From: Arthrobacter sp. StoSoilB20
GTDB lineage: Bacteria > Actinomycetota > Actinomycetes > Actinomycetales > Micrococcaceae
Reading direction: 5' to 3'
Length of the DNA: 64,000 bases
Assembly (NCBI RefSeq): GCF_019977295.1
Contig: NZ_AP024651.1
Span: forward strand, 2,790,001-2,854,000
The notes under the pieces are model-generated. The model searched no databases, was not told the DNA's origin, and saw only the letters and a program-made list of their open reading frames with translations. Positions 19,015 to 27,400 of the stretch are shown here, piece after piece. Every line of letters starts with the position of its first letter. The first letter of the stretch is position 1. The position numbers and the translations under genes are program-made.

Positions 19015-19713
19015 TTGACCTCCATCCCCCTGGCAGAAATTGTCACTTTGGAACCCGAAAAGATCGATCTCGTTTCCATCCTCATCACCTTGGGCGTTGG
19101 CCTGGGCGTCTGGATCGTTGCGCGGTTCGTTATTCTACGCATCACCCGGCGGGTATCGGCCGGAAGTTCCTTCTTCAAGAAACCGCATTTCAAATGGGTG
19201 CAACCGGCCATCCGGGCCCTTGACCATGAGCGGCGCTCCCAACGCGCTGAAACCATCGGCACACTGTTGACGAGCCTTGTGAGCGTCGTGGTGGTGGTCA
19301 TCGTCATCATCTATGTCCTCAAATACATGAACGTGGACGTGGCACCACTGCTCACCAGCGTTGGCATCCTGGGTGTCGCCATCGGCTTCGGCGCCCAGCA
19401 ATTGATCCGCGATTTCCTCGCGGGAATCTTCATCACTATCGAAGACCAGTACGGAATCGGCGATGTCATCGTCACCAGCGAAGTGGTTGGTACCGTTGAG
19501 TCGGTGGGCCTGCGCATCACCCGGGTCCGTGCCGAAGACGGAGCCATCTGGTACCTGCGCAACGGCGAAATCCTCCGCGTGGGCAACCGCTCCCAAGGGG
19601 ACTACGTACCGCTGGATACTCCGGACGCCACCGATCAACCCGGCGCATCAGCCGCCCCTGTCACAGCAGGCGCGCCGCGCGTCGCCAAAGCCGAGGAGAA
19701 GTCCAATGAGTAA
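19015..19713 (+). CDS. mscS: Small mechanosensitive channel (MscS family)
   Basis: MscS channels open under hypo-osmotic shock. This 232-residue version has two leading membrane spans (about 12-40 and 82-105) and the pore helix/beta-domain start LLTSVGILGVAIGFGAQQLI followed by DFLAGIFI. It is short compared with E. coli MscS (286) and lacks most of the C-terminal alpha/beta domain, replaced by an Ala/Pro/Lys tail. The start is a TTG with AAGGAG upstream. It overlaps glbO by 8 nt. Confidence 0.9.
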   Translation: MTSIPLAEIVTLEPEKIDLVSILITLGVGLGVWIVARFVILRITRRVSAGSSFFKKPHFKWVQPAIRALDHERRSQRAETIGTLLTSLVSVVVVVIVIIYVLKYMNVDVAPLLTSVGILGVAIGFGAQQLIRDFLAGIFITIEDQYGIGDVIVTSEVVGTVESVGLRITRVRAEDGAIWYLRNGEILRVGNRSQGDYVPLDTPDATDQPGASAAPVTAGAPRVAKAEEKSNE

Positions 19714-20182
19714 TACCCCGGACGGGCAAGCCCCGGCGCCGCATGCAGGTCCTCGTCGCCAGCTGATGCAGAACGATCCCTTCAGCCAGCCTGCTTACAC
19801 GGACAGCTTCTACGCTGCAGTGGGCGGTCACGAGACCTTCGTGAAGCTGATCGACGTCTTCTACGACGGAGTTGCCACGGATCCCCTGCTGCGGCCCATG
19901 TATCCCGAGGAAGACCTGGGCCCGGCCAAACGCCGTTTCCTGATGTTCCTGGAGCAGTATTGGGGCGGTCCCACCACCTACGGCGAAGAACGGGGCCACC
20001 CGAGGTTGCGCATGCGCCACATGCCCTTCCAGGTAACCCCTGAAGCCAAGGACCGCTGGCTGTTCCACATGCGGACGGCGGTGGACTCACTGGAGCTCTC
20101 CCCGCTGCATGAGGGCACTTTGTGGGACTACATGGAACGGGCTGCCCTGACCATGGTCAACAGTCCTTCGTCCGGCGCCTGA
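19706..20182 (+). CDS. glbO: Group II truncated hemoglobin
   Basis: This haem protein binds O2 or NO. Its 158 residues match mycobacterial GlbO through FYDAV-like FYAAVGG, FLEQYWGGPTTYGEERGHPRLRMRH and LVNSP-like MVNSP. The proximal His is in RMRHMPF, and the CD1 Tyr and G8 Trp are in conserved positions. A disordered leader of about 25 residues precedes the globin fold. The ATG at 19706 overlaps the end of mscS, implying coupled translation. Confidence 0.94.
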   Translation: MSNTPDGQAPAPHAGPRRQLMQNDPFSQPAYTDSFYAAVGGHETFVKLIDVFYDGVATDPLLRPMYPEEDLGPAKRRFLMFLEQYWGGPTTYGEERGHPRLRMRHMPFQVTPEAKDRWLFHMRTAVDSLELSPLHEGTLWDYMERAALTMVNSPSSGA

Positions 20183-20185
20183 GTC

Positions 20186-20857
20186 CTAGAAGCCGATTCC
20201 CAGGCCCGCACCGGTGCGGACCAGCACATGGCCGCGGGGGCCGCTCAGGCGGAACCAGCGGCCGTTCCGGAAGACCTTCTGCTGTGCGTCGCCCAAAAAT
20301 CCGAGGCCGAAAGCTGCGAAGGCTGCACCTGCAGGGAGGCCTCCACCTCCGGGAAGCTCGCGGCCCCACACCGCTGCCCTGGCACTGTTGACCACTGCGG
20401 CACCTGCCAAAGCCGGAATAACGCCGGCCACCTCGGCAATGCCCGCCTCAGCCGCTGACTTGAGGTCGGCGTCGAGCATTGATCCTTGCGCTTCCCAACC
20501 TGAGCGGGGCGCGCCAACGCCGGCCCAGGACTCCGAAACGGTCGACGGCGGGATGGGGAGTTCGACGTCATCGGCACTTGAGCGCGCCAACCGGTCCATG
20601 ACCGAAGACAGCGTCACCGTGACATCGGCGTGGGCATCCTCAGCCAGGGCCATGGTCCGCAGGCCGAGGATCGTCGGGGTGGACTCACCCAGGATGCGAG
20701 GGCGAAGGACGCACACGTAGGCGGCCAGAACACTGCCCGCGGCCTGGAGGCGGATGGCTCCGTCGTCGATGCTCTTGGCGCGCGTCACGAAGGTTTTCAA
20801 GTCAGCGAGGTCGCGGGGATCGGCGAAGCGGAAGGACTGGGTCAAGACGTCTGTCAC
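20186..20857 (-). CDS. Conserved hypothetical protein
   Basis: I do not recognise the family. The 223-residue protein has a helical N-terminal half (TQSFRFADPRDLADLKTF, later VLAAYVCVLRPRILGE), no signal peptide, and a Gly/Ala-rich middle (AGIAEVAGVIPALAGAAVV) that could be a weak membrane segment. The C terminus FRLSGPRGHVLVRTGAG is basic. The GTG start is chosen because TAGAGT lies 7 nt upstream and the gene diverges from tesB. It converges on glbO with only 3 nt between stops. Confidence 0.7.
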   Translation of the reverse strand: MTDVLTQSFRFADPRDLADLKTFVTRAKSIDDGAIRLQAAGSVLAAYVCVLRPRILGESTPTILGLRTMALAEDAHADVTVTLSSVMDRLARSSADDVELPIPPSTVSESWAGVGAPRSGWEAQGSMLDADLKSAAEAGIAEVAGVIPALAGAAVVNSARAAVWGRELPGGGGLPAGAAFAAFGLGFLGDAQQKVFRNGRWFRLSGPRGHVLVRTGAGLGIGF

Positions 20858-20920
20858 ATCATCGACTCTACCGGCATGTCCCCGGTTGAGAGGGGTCGGG
20901 GCGGCGTCTAAAGTCGAACC

Positions 20921-21826
20921 ATGACTGAGACGAACGCTGGCCTTGAAGTTCAAGCACCCGCAGAAGACCCCATGGATGTGCTGATCGGCCTGCTGGACCT
21001 TGGTGATTTTGACGGTGCCCGGACCAATGAGGATATCTTCCTTGGCCCATCCCAGAAGCAGCCCCGGCACCGGGTTTTTGGCGGCCAGGTTTTGGCGCAG
21101 TCGATGATGGCCGGCATGCGCACCGTGGAACCGGACAGGGTGGCGCACTCCATGCACGGCTACTTCCTGCGTCCCGGTGATGCCAACAAACCGATCACCT
21201 TCGGAGTGGAACGGCTGCGGGACGGGCGTTCCTTCTCTGCCCGGCGCGTTCACGCCTACCAGGACGGCGTGCCCATCCTGTCCATGATCGCCTCCTTCCA
21301 GGTTGAAGACACCGGACTGGACCATCAAGCCACCATGCCCGAGGGCATCCCGGACCCTGAATCACTGCCCAGCACCGCGGAACTGCTCTCGCACTTCGAC
21401 CACCCCATGGCGCGGCATATGTCATCCGAGCGCCCCTTCGACGTCCGTCACATCGATCCGGCACTGTACGTGTCCGCTCCCACCGAGCACGTAGCCCGCA
21501 ACGCCGTGTGGATGAAAACCATGGGTCCCCTGCCCGATGACCCCAACCTTCACCGGGCAGCATTGGCCTACGCCAGCGACTACACGCTGCTCGAGCCCAT
21601 CCTCCGCGCCCACGGCCTTGCATGGATGACGCCCGGAATGAGCGTCGCCAGCCTCGACCACGCCATGTGGTGGCACCGACCCGTGCGGGTGGACGAATGG
21701 ATGCTCTACGTCCAAGAGTCACCCAGCGCCCAAGGTGCGCGCGGGCTGGCCACGGGTCGCATCTTCAACCGCGACGGCCTGCATGTTGCCACCGTCGCCC
21801 AGGAAGGCATGGTCCGCATCCCCTAG
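20921..21826 (+). CDS. tesB: Acyl-CoA thioesterase II
   Basis: The enzyme hydrolyses acyl-CoA to free fatty acid and CoA. The 301-residue double hot-dog protein has HRVFGGQVLAQSM, MHGYFLRPGD and SLDHAMWWHRPVRVDEWMLY, the last carrying the catalytic Asp; GRIFNRDG near the C terminus is typical of TesB. A promoter-like TTGAGA-N18-TAAAGT ends 6 nt before the ATG, so the mRNA is probably leaderless. A terminator follows the stop. Confidence 0.93.
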   Translation: MTETNAGLEVQAPAEDPMDVLIGLLDLGDFDGARTNEDIFLGPSQKQPRHRVFGGQVLAQSMMAGMRTVEPDRVAHSMHGYFLRPGDANKPITFGVERLRDGRSFSARRVHAYQDGVPILSMIASFQVEDTGLDHQATMPEGIPDPESLPSTAELLSHFDHPMARHMSSERPFDVRHIDPALYVSAPTEHVARNAVWMKTMGPLPDDPNLHRAALAYASDYTLLEPILRAHGLAWMTPGMSVASLDHAMWWHRPVRVDEWMLYVQESPSAQGARGLATGRIFNRDGLHVATVAQEGMVRIP

Positions 21827-21879
21827 GCTTTCGAGGCCCCGGCGATCTGCCGGGAGTTCACGCCGAGGCGTTAAACCGG

Positions 21880-21908
21880 AAAGGCCGGCCCCCGAGGGGC
21901 CGGCCTTT
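21880..21908. terminator. Bidirectional terminator between tesB and ettA
   Basis: AAAGGCCGGCCCC pairs perfectly with GGGGCCGGCCTTT across a 3-nt loop; it serves the convergent tesB and ettA transcripts. Confidence 0.85.
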
Positions 21909-21935
21909 CTAGTTATGTGCCTTCGCGACGGGTTT

Positions 21936-23618
21936 CTAGTCGCGGGTCAGGCGGCGGTGCGTGACGCGGTGCGGCTTGGCGGCATCGGGGCCGAGTCGCT
22001 CCACTTTGTTTTCCTCATAAGAGTCGAAGTTACCCTCGAACCAGTACCACCTGGACGGGTTCTCCTCGTCGCCTTCGTAGGCCAGGATGTGGGTAGCTAC
22101 CCTGTCCAGGAACCAACGGTCGTGCGATACCACTACAGCGCAGCCCGGGAATTCGAGAAGGGCGTTCTCAAGGCTGCTCAGGGTCTCGACGTCGAGGTCG
22201 TTGGTAGGTTCGTCAAGCAGCAGCAGGTTGCCACCCTGCTTGAGGGTCAGCGCCAGGTTCAAGCGGTTACGCTCACCACCGGAAAGGACACCGGCCTTCT
22301 TCTGCTGGTCCGGTCCCTTGAAACCAAAGGCCGAAACGTAGGCGCGCGAGGGCATTTCCACCTGGCCTACCTGGATGTAATCCAGGCCTTCCGAAACAAC
22401 TTCCCAGAGGGACTTGTTGGGATCGATGCCGCCACGGGACTGGTCCACGTAGGAGATCTTCACGGACTCGCCGATCTTGAGCTCGCCGTCGTCCAACGGC
22501 TCCATGCCGACGATGGTCTTGAAGAGCGTGGACTTACCAACACCGTTGGGGCCAATAACGCCCACGATGCCGTTGCGGGGCAGGGAGAACGACAGGTCCT
22601 CGATCAGGACGCGATCATCAAAGCCCTTCTTCAGGTTCTTGGCTTCGATCACCAAGGAACCCAAGCGCGGTCCCGGCGGAATCTGGATCTCTTCGAAGTC
22701 CAGCTTGCGCGTGCGCTCGGCTTCGGCAGCCATTTCCTCGTAGCGGGCCAGACGGGCCTTGGACTTGGTCTGGCGGCCCTTGGCGTTGGAGCGCACCCAC
22801 TCAAGTTCCTCGGTCAGGCGCTTGGACAGTTTGGCGTCCTTCTTGCCCTGGACCTCGAGGCGGGCCTTCTTCTTCTCCAGGTACGTGGAGTAGTTGCCCT
22901 CATACGGGTACAGGTGGCCGCGGTCAACTTCAGCGATCCACTCCGCTACGTGATCAAGGAAGTAGCGATCGTGGGTCACGGCGAGGACAGCACCGGGGTA
23001 CTGGGAAAGGTGCTGTTCCAGCCACAGCACGCTCTCGGCGTCCAAGTGGTTGGTGGGCTCATCGAGGAGCAACAGGTCAGGCTTCTGGAGCAGGAGCTTG
23101 CACAGAGCAACGCGGCGGCGCTCACCACCGGACAGGACAGTGACATCGGCATCGGCCGGAGGGCAACGCAAAGCGTCCATGGCCTGTTCGAGCTGGGAGT
23201 CAATGTCCCAGGCGTCAGCGGCGTCAATGGCTTCCTGAAGCTTGCCCATTTCATCCAGGAGCGTCTCGTAATCCGCGTCCGGGTTGGCCATTTCCTCGGA
23301 GATCTCATTGAAACGCTGGATCTTGCCGTAGATCTCGCCTACACCTTCCTGGACGTTGCCCAGGACAGTCTTTTCCTCGTTTAGCGGCGGCTCCTGCAGG
23401 AGGATACCCACGGTGTAGCCGGGGCTCAGGCGGGCCTCGCCGTTTGACGGGGTGTCCAGTCCGGCCATGATCTTCAGGATGGTGGACTTGCCAGCACCGT
23501 TCGGTCCGACGACGCCAATCTTCGCGCCAGGGTAGAACGACATGCTGACATCGTCCAGAATAAGTTTGTCGCCAACGGCTTTGCGAGCCTTGGTCATCGT
23601 GTAAATGAATTCCGCCAT
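21936..23618 (-). CDS. ettA: Energy-dependent translational throttle protein EttA (ABC-F)
   Basis: This ABC-F ATPase acts at the ribosomal E site and gates the first elongation steps according to ATP/ADP. The 560-residue protein has two ABC domains without membrane segments: GPNGAGKST and LSGGERRRVALCK with DEPTNHLD, then GPNGVGKST and LSGGERNRLNLAL with DEPTNDLD. The linker (PtIM) contains the EttA-type arm with YLEKKKARLEVQGKKD. The N terminus MAEFIYTM is the usual one. Confidence 0.95.
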   Translation of the reverse strand: MAEFIYTMTKARKAVGDKLILDDVSMSFYPGAKIGVVGPNGAGKSTILKIMAGLDTPSNGEARLSPGYTVGILLQEPPLNEEKTVLGNVQEGVGEIYGKIQRFNEISEEMANPDADYETLLDEMGKLQEAIDAADAWDIDSQLEQAMDALRCPPADADVTVLSGGERRRVALCKLLLQKPDLLLLDEPTNHLDAESVLWLEQHLSQYPGAVLAVTHDRYFLDHVAEWIAEVDRGHLYPYEGNYSTYLEKKKARLEVQGKKDAKLSKRLTEELEWVRSNAKGRQTKSKARLARYEEMAAEAERTRKLDFEEIQIPPGPRLGSLVIEAKNLKKGFDDRVLIEDLSFSLPRNGIVGVIGPNGVGKSTLFKTIVGMEPLDDGELKIGESVKISYVDQSRGGIDPNKSLWEVVSEGLDYIQVGQVEMPSRAYVSAFGFKGPDQQKKAGVLSGGERNRLNLALTLKQGGNLLLLDEPTNDLDVETLSSLENALLEFPGCAVVVSHDRWFLDRVATHILAYEGDEENPSRWYWFEGNFDSYEENKVERLGPDAAKPHRVTHRRLTRD

Positions 23619-23674
23619 GCCCTTAAATCTAATGGCTAGGCCTGCTTAACTCACATTCGTGCCCCGCGGCGTCG

Positions 23675-24145
23675 CTAGCGGGCGTCTCCCACGAAGCATT
23701 TGCCGGTAGCCAAGACGGGCAGGACCGACACCACGACTCCGCCGTCACGGATCTGCCCCATGACGCAGCTCTTGCCTGCTAAGGCCGCAGCCTCCATCGC
23801 ATCCACGTCCAGGCCGGTGGGCGTACGGCTGACCGAGACTTCTACATTGGCCTTCGGGATCCCTGCGGAGACCAACGCCGCACGCAGAGCTTCCTGGTCC
23901 GGTTTGGGGTTGGCGGCCACGAGGCTTTTCAGCGTGGTTTCCATTGTTGTCGTCGTTGCGGCAACGGCCGGGTCGACGGGCGCTGTGCCCTGCAGGGAAG
24001 CGGAAGGCGCCGGATTTGTTCCCGCCCGTGCCGGGGACGCCGGAGTTGCCGAGCAGCCGGTCATCGCCACCATTGCGGCCACTACCAGCGACAACGCCGA
24101 TCCGCGGATTCTTCCGGCCCTTGCTGACTTGCCGTCCGACGGCAT
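23675..24145 (-). CDS. Small lipoprotein (DUF6993-like)
   Basis: The N-terminal signal peptide (GSALSLVVAAMVAM) ends in a lipobox AMTGC, so the mature protein is membrane-anchored outside the cell. The mature part of about 120 residues has a Thr/Ala-rich spacer and a compact C-terminal domain with two cysteines (KSCVMGQ, GKCFVGD) that may form a disulfide. Its function is unknown. The ATG at 24145 has AGGGGA just upstream; a GTG at 24163 with CACAAT 6 nt before it is an alternative leaderless start. Confidence 0.75.
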   Translation of the reverse strand: MPSDGKSARAGRIRGSALSLVVAAMVAMTGCSATPASPARAGTNPAPSASLQGTAPVDPAVAATTTTMETTLKSLVAANPKPDQEALRAALVSAGIPKANVEVSVSRTPTGLDVDAMEAAALAGKSCVMGQIRDGGVVVSVLPVLATGKCFVGDAR

Positions 24146-24257
24146 CGTTCCCCTGCTTATCACTTAGCCATTGTGCCATTCACGTGGCGCGATGACCGGC
24201 GTAGCGTTCAGATGAAGAGGATTTAGTTGTCCCGATTGCGGAATGGAGAACACCACC

Positions 24258-24695
24258 ATGAGTGAGCAAACCCCTGATGCCGTTGCATCAACCACCATCG
24301 ACGCCGTGCCTGAAAAAGTCTGGGAGGCACTTACCGACCCCTCCCTCATCAGGGAGTACTTCCTGGGAACCAACGTGACAACATCCTGGCGGGTGGGAGA
24401 GCCGATTACGTACTCGGGCGAGTACAACGGCACCGCGTATGAGGACAAAGGCATAGTCCTTGCCTTCGATCCCCCTAAGCTGCTGAAGACCACGCACTAC
24501 AGTCCCGCTTCGGGGCTTCCTGACGTTCCCGCGAACCATCACACCGTGGAATATGACGTTGCCGGCGCCGATGGCCGAACAACCGTGACCATCACGCAGG
24601 GCAACAATTCCAGCGCCGAAGAAGTTGCACAGTCCACCAAGACATGGACGCTGGTATTGGGGAACCTCAAGGAGTTCCTTGAGGCGAAGCAATAA
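24258..24695 (+). CDS. SRPBCC (AHSA1-type) domain protein
   Basis: The 145-residue protein is a START-like hydrophobic-cavity fold of the AHSA1/CalC group: TIDAVPEKVWEALTDPSLIREYFLG at the start, then WRVGEPITYSG and VLAFDPPKLL. The ligand is unknown. I prefer the ATG at 24258 because GGAGAA lies 7 nt upstream; the ATG at 24243 would place that Shine-Dalgarno within the coding region. A tRNA-Arg terminator lies just downstream on the other strand. Confidence 0.82.
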   Translation: MSEQTPDAVASTTIDAVPEKVWEALTDPSLIREYFLGTNVTTSWRVGEPITYSGEYNGTAYEDKGIVLAFDPPKLLKTTHYSPASGLPDVPANHHTVEYDVAGADGRTTVTITQGNNSSAEEVAQSTKTWTLVLGNLKEFLEAKQ

Positions 24696-24700
24696 AGAGA

Positions 24701-24732
24701 GCATCCCCCTGGAATCGTGTCCAGGGGGATGC
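24701..24732 (-). terminator. Terminator after tRNA-Arg
   Basis: GCATCCCCCTGGA pairs with TCCAGGGGGATGC. Read on the minus strand, it follows the tRNA by 2 nt and runs into TCTCTTTATT. Confidence 0.75.
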
Positions 24733-24734
24733 GG

Positions 24735-24810
24735 TGGTGCCCCAGGAGGGAATCGAACCCCCGACCGGCGGATTAGAAGGCCGCTGCTCTATCCCCTGAG
24801 CTACTGGGGC
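24735..24810 (-). tRNA. tRNA-Arg (anticodon TCT), CCA encoded
   Basis: On the minus strand the acceptor GCCCCAG/CTGGGGC, the D arm TAGCTCAGGGGATAGAGCA, the anticodon loop CTTCTAA (TCT) and the T arm GGGGGTTCGATTCCCTC fold normally. The 3' CCA is encoded (24737-24735). Confidence 0.95.
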
Positions 24811-25029
24811 GCACTGGCATCCCACCGCTATGGGCGGCGGGCGCCACAAAGAGTTTACAGTGCGATCGCGGTATGGCCAGCCACGTCCGCACCGTTGTCG
24901 TCCCGCCCTCCACAGGGGCATCTTCGCCCGGGTTATGCACATAGGCGAACGGGGCACTGCTTTGGACGACCTTGCTGGACGAAGCTGAAGGAGCCGGACA
25001 GGCACTTCCTACATCCAGAAGGACCATCA

Positions 25030-25629
25030 ATGAATGACATGATCACCGTTCGGGGTTTCGTGGCCTCGGAGGTTAAGAGTTCCACTACTACCCGGGGCAC
25101 GGCAACAGCATCCTTCCGTTTGGGAACCACCGAACGACGATATGACCGGGCGAACAACACTTGGGTTGATGGCAACACCAATTGGTACACCGTGCAATCG
25201 TTCCGGTTCCTCGCCGGGCATGTGGGGTGCAGCATCAAAAAGGGACAGCGCGTTTTGGTCGCAGGAAGGCTGCGGTTGAGGCAATGGGAACATGAAGGCC
25301 GCGTCTATCATGTGGCGGAGATCGATGCCGAGTCCGTGGGGCACGACCTCATGTGGGGCTCTGCCAACTTCACCCGCATGAGCGGCACCTCGGCCCCAGC
25401 GGACTCCACCACTGCAGACTCCGCTGCGGCCGGCATTTCGCCATCGGAGCAGGCCTTGGCCGACCCGGCATCGGTCAGCGCCGGGAGCAGCAGCGAGTGG
25501 GAGGCAGAGGAGGCTGAACAAGCTCCCCCGGAGGACGAGTCAGTGCCGGCCGGGATGGACGATCCCGAGGGAACAGGCCCTTTGATGGTGAACACCACGA
25601 CAGGAGAGCTGGTGGGCGCAGGCGTTTGA
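25030..25629 (+). CDS. ssb: Single-stranded DNA-binding protein paralogue
   Basis: The 199-residue protein has an N-terminal OB fold of SSB type (MITVRGFVASEVKSS, ASFRLGTTERRYD, WYTVQSFRFLAGHVGCSIKKGQRVLVAGRLRLRQWE), followed by an acidic, Ser/Ala/Glu-rich tail. The tail ends TTTGELVGAGV rather than the acidic DDDxPF tip that recruits partners to housekeeping SSB, so this is probably the accessory paralogue found next to ettA in many actinobacteria (compare Rv2478c). A good Shine-Dalgarno (AGAAGGACC) precedes the ATG. Confidence 0.87.
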   Translation: MNDMITVRGFVASEVKSSTTTRGTATASFRLGTTERRYDRANNTWVDGNTNWYTVQSFRFLAGHVGCSIKKGQRVLVAGRLRLRQWEHEGRVYHVAEIDAESVGHDLMWGSANFTRMSGTSAPADSTTADSAAAGISPSEQALADPASVSAGSSSEWEAEEAEQAPPEDESVPAGMDDPEGTGPLMVNTTTGELVGAGV

Positions 25630-25646
25630 ACGAGCTGTTCCGGAGC

Positions 25647-25687
25647 AAGGGCGAACTATCCGGTGCTGGGGCCGGTGGTTCGCCCTT
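25647..25687 (+). terminator. Possible terminator after ssb paralogue
   Basis: AAGGGCGAAC and GTTCGCCCTT form a 10-bp stem around a GC-rich 21-nt loop, 18 nt after the stop. The T-run is weak. Confidence 0.5.
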
Positions 25688-25773
25688 TGCCGGGGACACG
25701 CATCCGGGCCGCTGTCAGGGCGGTCAGTTGTTGCATGGCTGCACCGTGAAATCGCCACAGTGGTGTATCCGAT

Positions 25774-26541
25774 TTACGGCAGTGTCAGGATCAATGGGCC
25801 GTCAGCGGTGATGGCAACCGTATGCTCGCTGTGGGCCGCCCTCTGTCCGTTCGCCGATCGCAGGGTCCACTCGTCTTCATCGTGGTAGTAATCGTCCTTT
25901 CCACCAAGAATCAGCATGGGCTCGATGGCAATAACCAGCCCGTCCTCGAGCTTCATGCCCCGCCCCGGCCTTCCGATGTTGGGCACCGGTGGTTCTGCGT
26001 GCATGGTCCGGCCGATACCGTGTCCGCCGTGATCGGCCAGCAGCCCGTACCCTGCCCGTTTGGCTTCACCACCAATGGCGTAGGCGAGGTCACCCATTTT
26101 GTTGCCCACACGGGCGGCTTCCACACCCCTTGCAAGGGCGGCTTCGGTTGCATCAATGAGCTGCTGATCCAAGGGATTACCCTCCCCCACTATGAAGCTG
26201 ACGGCTGCGTCTCCGCACCACCCGTCGAGAAAGGCGCCGCAGTCAACACTCAGGAGATCGCCGTCTTCAAGCACGTAGCCGTTCGGGATCCCGTGGACTA
26301 CGGCGTCATTGACACTGGCACAGATCACGCCGGGGAATGGGACGGCAGCCCACCGGGGGTGATAGTCGAGGAATGCCGGCCTGGCCCCGGCGTCGGACAT
26401 CACTGCCGCCGCGACGTCGTCGAGTTCCTTGAGGGAGACGCCCACTGCAGCGTGCTCCTTGACCGCTGACAGCGCGTTGGCCACCACGCGGCCGGCCTCG
26501 CGCATCAGCTCTATCTGCTCGGGCGTCTTCAGCATTGACAT
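25774..26541 (-). CDS. map: Type I methionine aminopeptidase
   Basis: The enzyme removes the initiator methionine co-translationally. The 255-residue pita-bread metallopeptidase has the ligand set: His in FLDYHPRW, Asp pair in SVDCGAFLDGWCGDAAV, His in HGGHGIGRTMH, Glu in IAIEPML and Glu in HSEHTV. The ATG at 26541 has GGAGG about 8 nt upstream. It lacks the N-terminal zinc finger of longer MetAPs, as usual for this bacterial type. Confidence 0.95.
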   Translation of the reverse strand: MSMLKTPEQIELMREAGRVVANALSAVKEHAAVGVSLKELDDVAAAVMSDAGARPAFLDYHPRWAAVPFPGVICASVNDAVVHGIPNGYVLEDGDLLSVDCGAFLDGWCGDAAVSFIVGEGNPLDQQLIDATEAALARGVEAARVGNKMGDLAYAIGGEAKRAGYGLLADHGGHGIGRTMHAEPPVPNIGRPGRGMKLEDGLVIAIEPMLILGGKDDYYHDEDEWTLRSANGQRAAHSEHTVAITADGPLILTLP

Positions 26542-26691
26542 CCAAGGTCCTCCGTTGCTGGGCATCCTTCAGGGGGTTTGCGCGGCCGACTGCTCCACCC
26601 TGCCCACTTTACGGCCACACGGCAAGGCCTTGGCGGTGCCCAAGCGTTGTCCGGAAGACGAACGATGCCCCACCGGTCCTACAGTTGACGC

Positions 26692-27375
26692 ATGACCAAG
26701 GAACTGGTGGAATCAATCCGCTCCTCGCTCCGCGACGCGGGCGACGCTGAACGGGCCGTTGGCGCCCAGGCCTACATGAAGTCGGAGATGCCCTCGCTCG
26801 GTGTCAGGGTCCCGGAGGTGCGAAGCGGCGTCAAAGCCGCAGTAAAGGAATTTCCTCCCTCAACCCCACCAGAACTGCGGGGTGCAGTCCTGCAGCTGTG
26901 GCGCGAAGCGAAGGCACGGGAGGAACGGTATGCAGCCATTGACTTGACGGGCCTGAGGCTGGTGAAAGAGGACCTGGAGATGCTGCCGGTCTACGAGGAA
27001 ATCATCCGGACGGGAGCCTGGTGGGACCTCGTCGATGGAGTGGCGCACCGGATCTGCGCGCTGTTGCTTGCCCATAGGCCAATCATGACGCCCCTGCTCC
27101 TCGGCTGGGCCAGGGATCGGGATATGTGGATCCGCCGTGCCGCAATAACTGCCCAGTTGGGGGCAAAGACCAGGACCGATCACGCCCTGCTGGCCGCAGT
27201 TATCAACCACAACATGGACGACAAGGAATTCTTCATCCGCAAAGCCATCGGTTGGGCGCTGCGCGAATACAGCAAGTCAGATCCTGAATGGGTACGGGCG
27301 TTCGCTGCGGACAACTCAACATCGCTGAGCCCATTGTCCCTACGCGAGGGTACCCGGCTTCTGTCGTCCCGCTGA
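26692..27375 (+). CDS. DNA alkylation repair protein (AlkD-like HEAT repeat)
   Basis: This family removes N3- and N7-alkylated purines by stacking HEAT-like repeats on DNA. The 227-residue protein contains repeated helical pairs with GVRVPEVRSGVKAAVK, WWDLVDGVAHRI (the conserved Trp-Asp pair), MWIRRAAITAQL and DKEFFIRKAIGWALREYSK. This matches the PF08713 pattern. TACAGT lies 6 nt before the ATG without a Shine-Dalgarno, so it is probably leaderless. It diverges from map. Confidence 0.87.
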   Translation: MTKELVESIRSSLRDAGDAERAVGAQAYMKSEMPSLGVRVPEVRSGVKAAVKEFPPSTPPELRGAVLQLWREAKAREERYAAIDLTGLRLVKEDLEMLPVYEEIIRTGAWWDLVDGVAHRICALLLAHRPIMTPLLLGWARDRDMWIRRAAITAQLGAKTRTDHALLAAVINHNMDDKEFFIRKAIGWALREYSKSDPEWVRAFAADNSTSLSPLSLREGTRLLSSR

Positions 27376-27400
27376 TTCCGCGCAGCAACGTCAACCCGGC

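Noticed and set aside
20186..21328. A 380-codon reading frame extending the hypothetical protein to 21328
   Set aside because: The extension lies antisense to tesB. A GTG at 20857 with TAGAGT 7 nt upstream gives a normal divergent arrangement.
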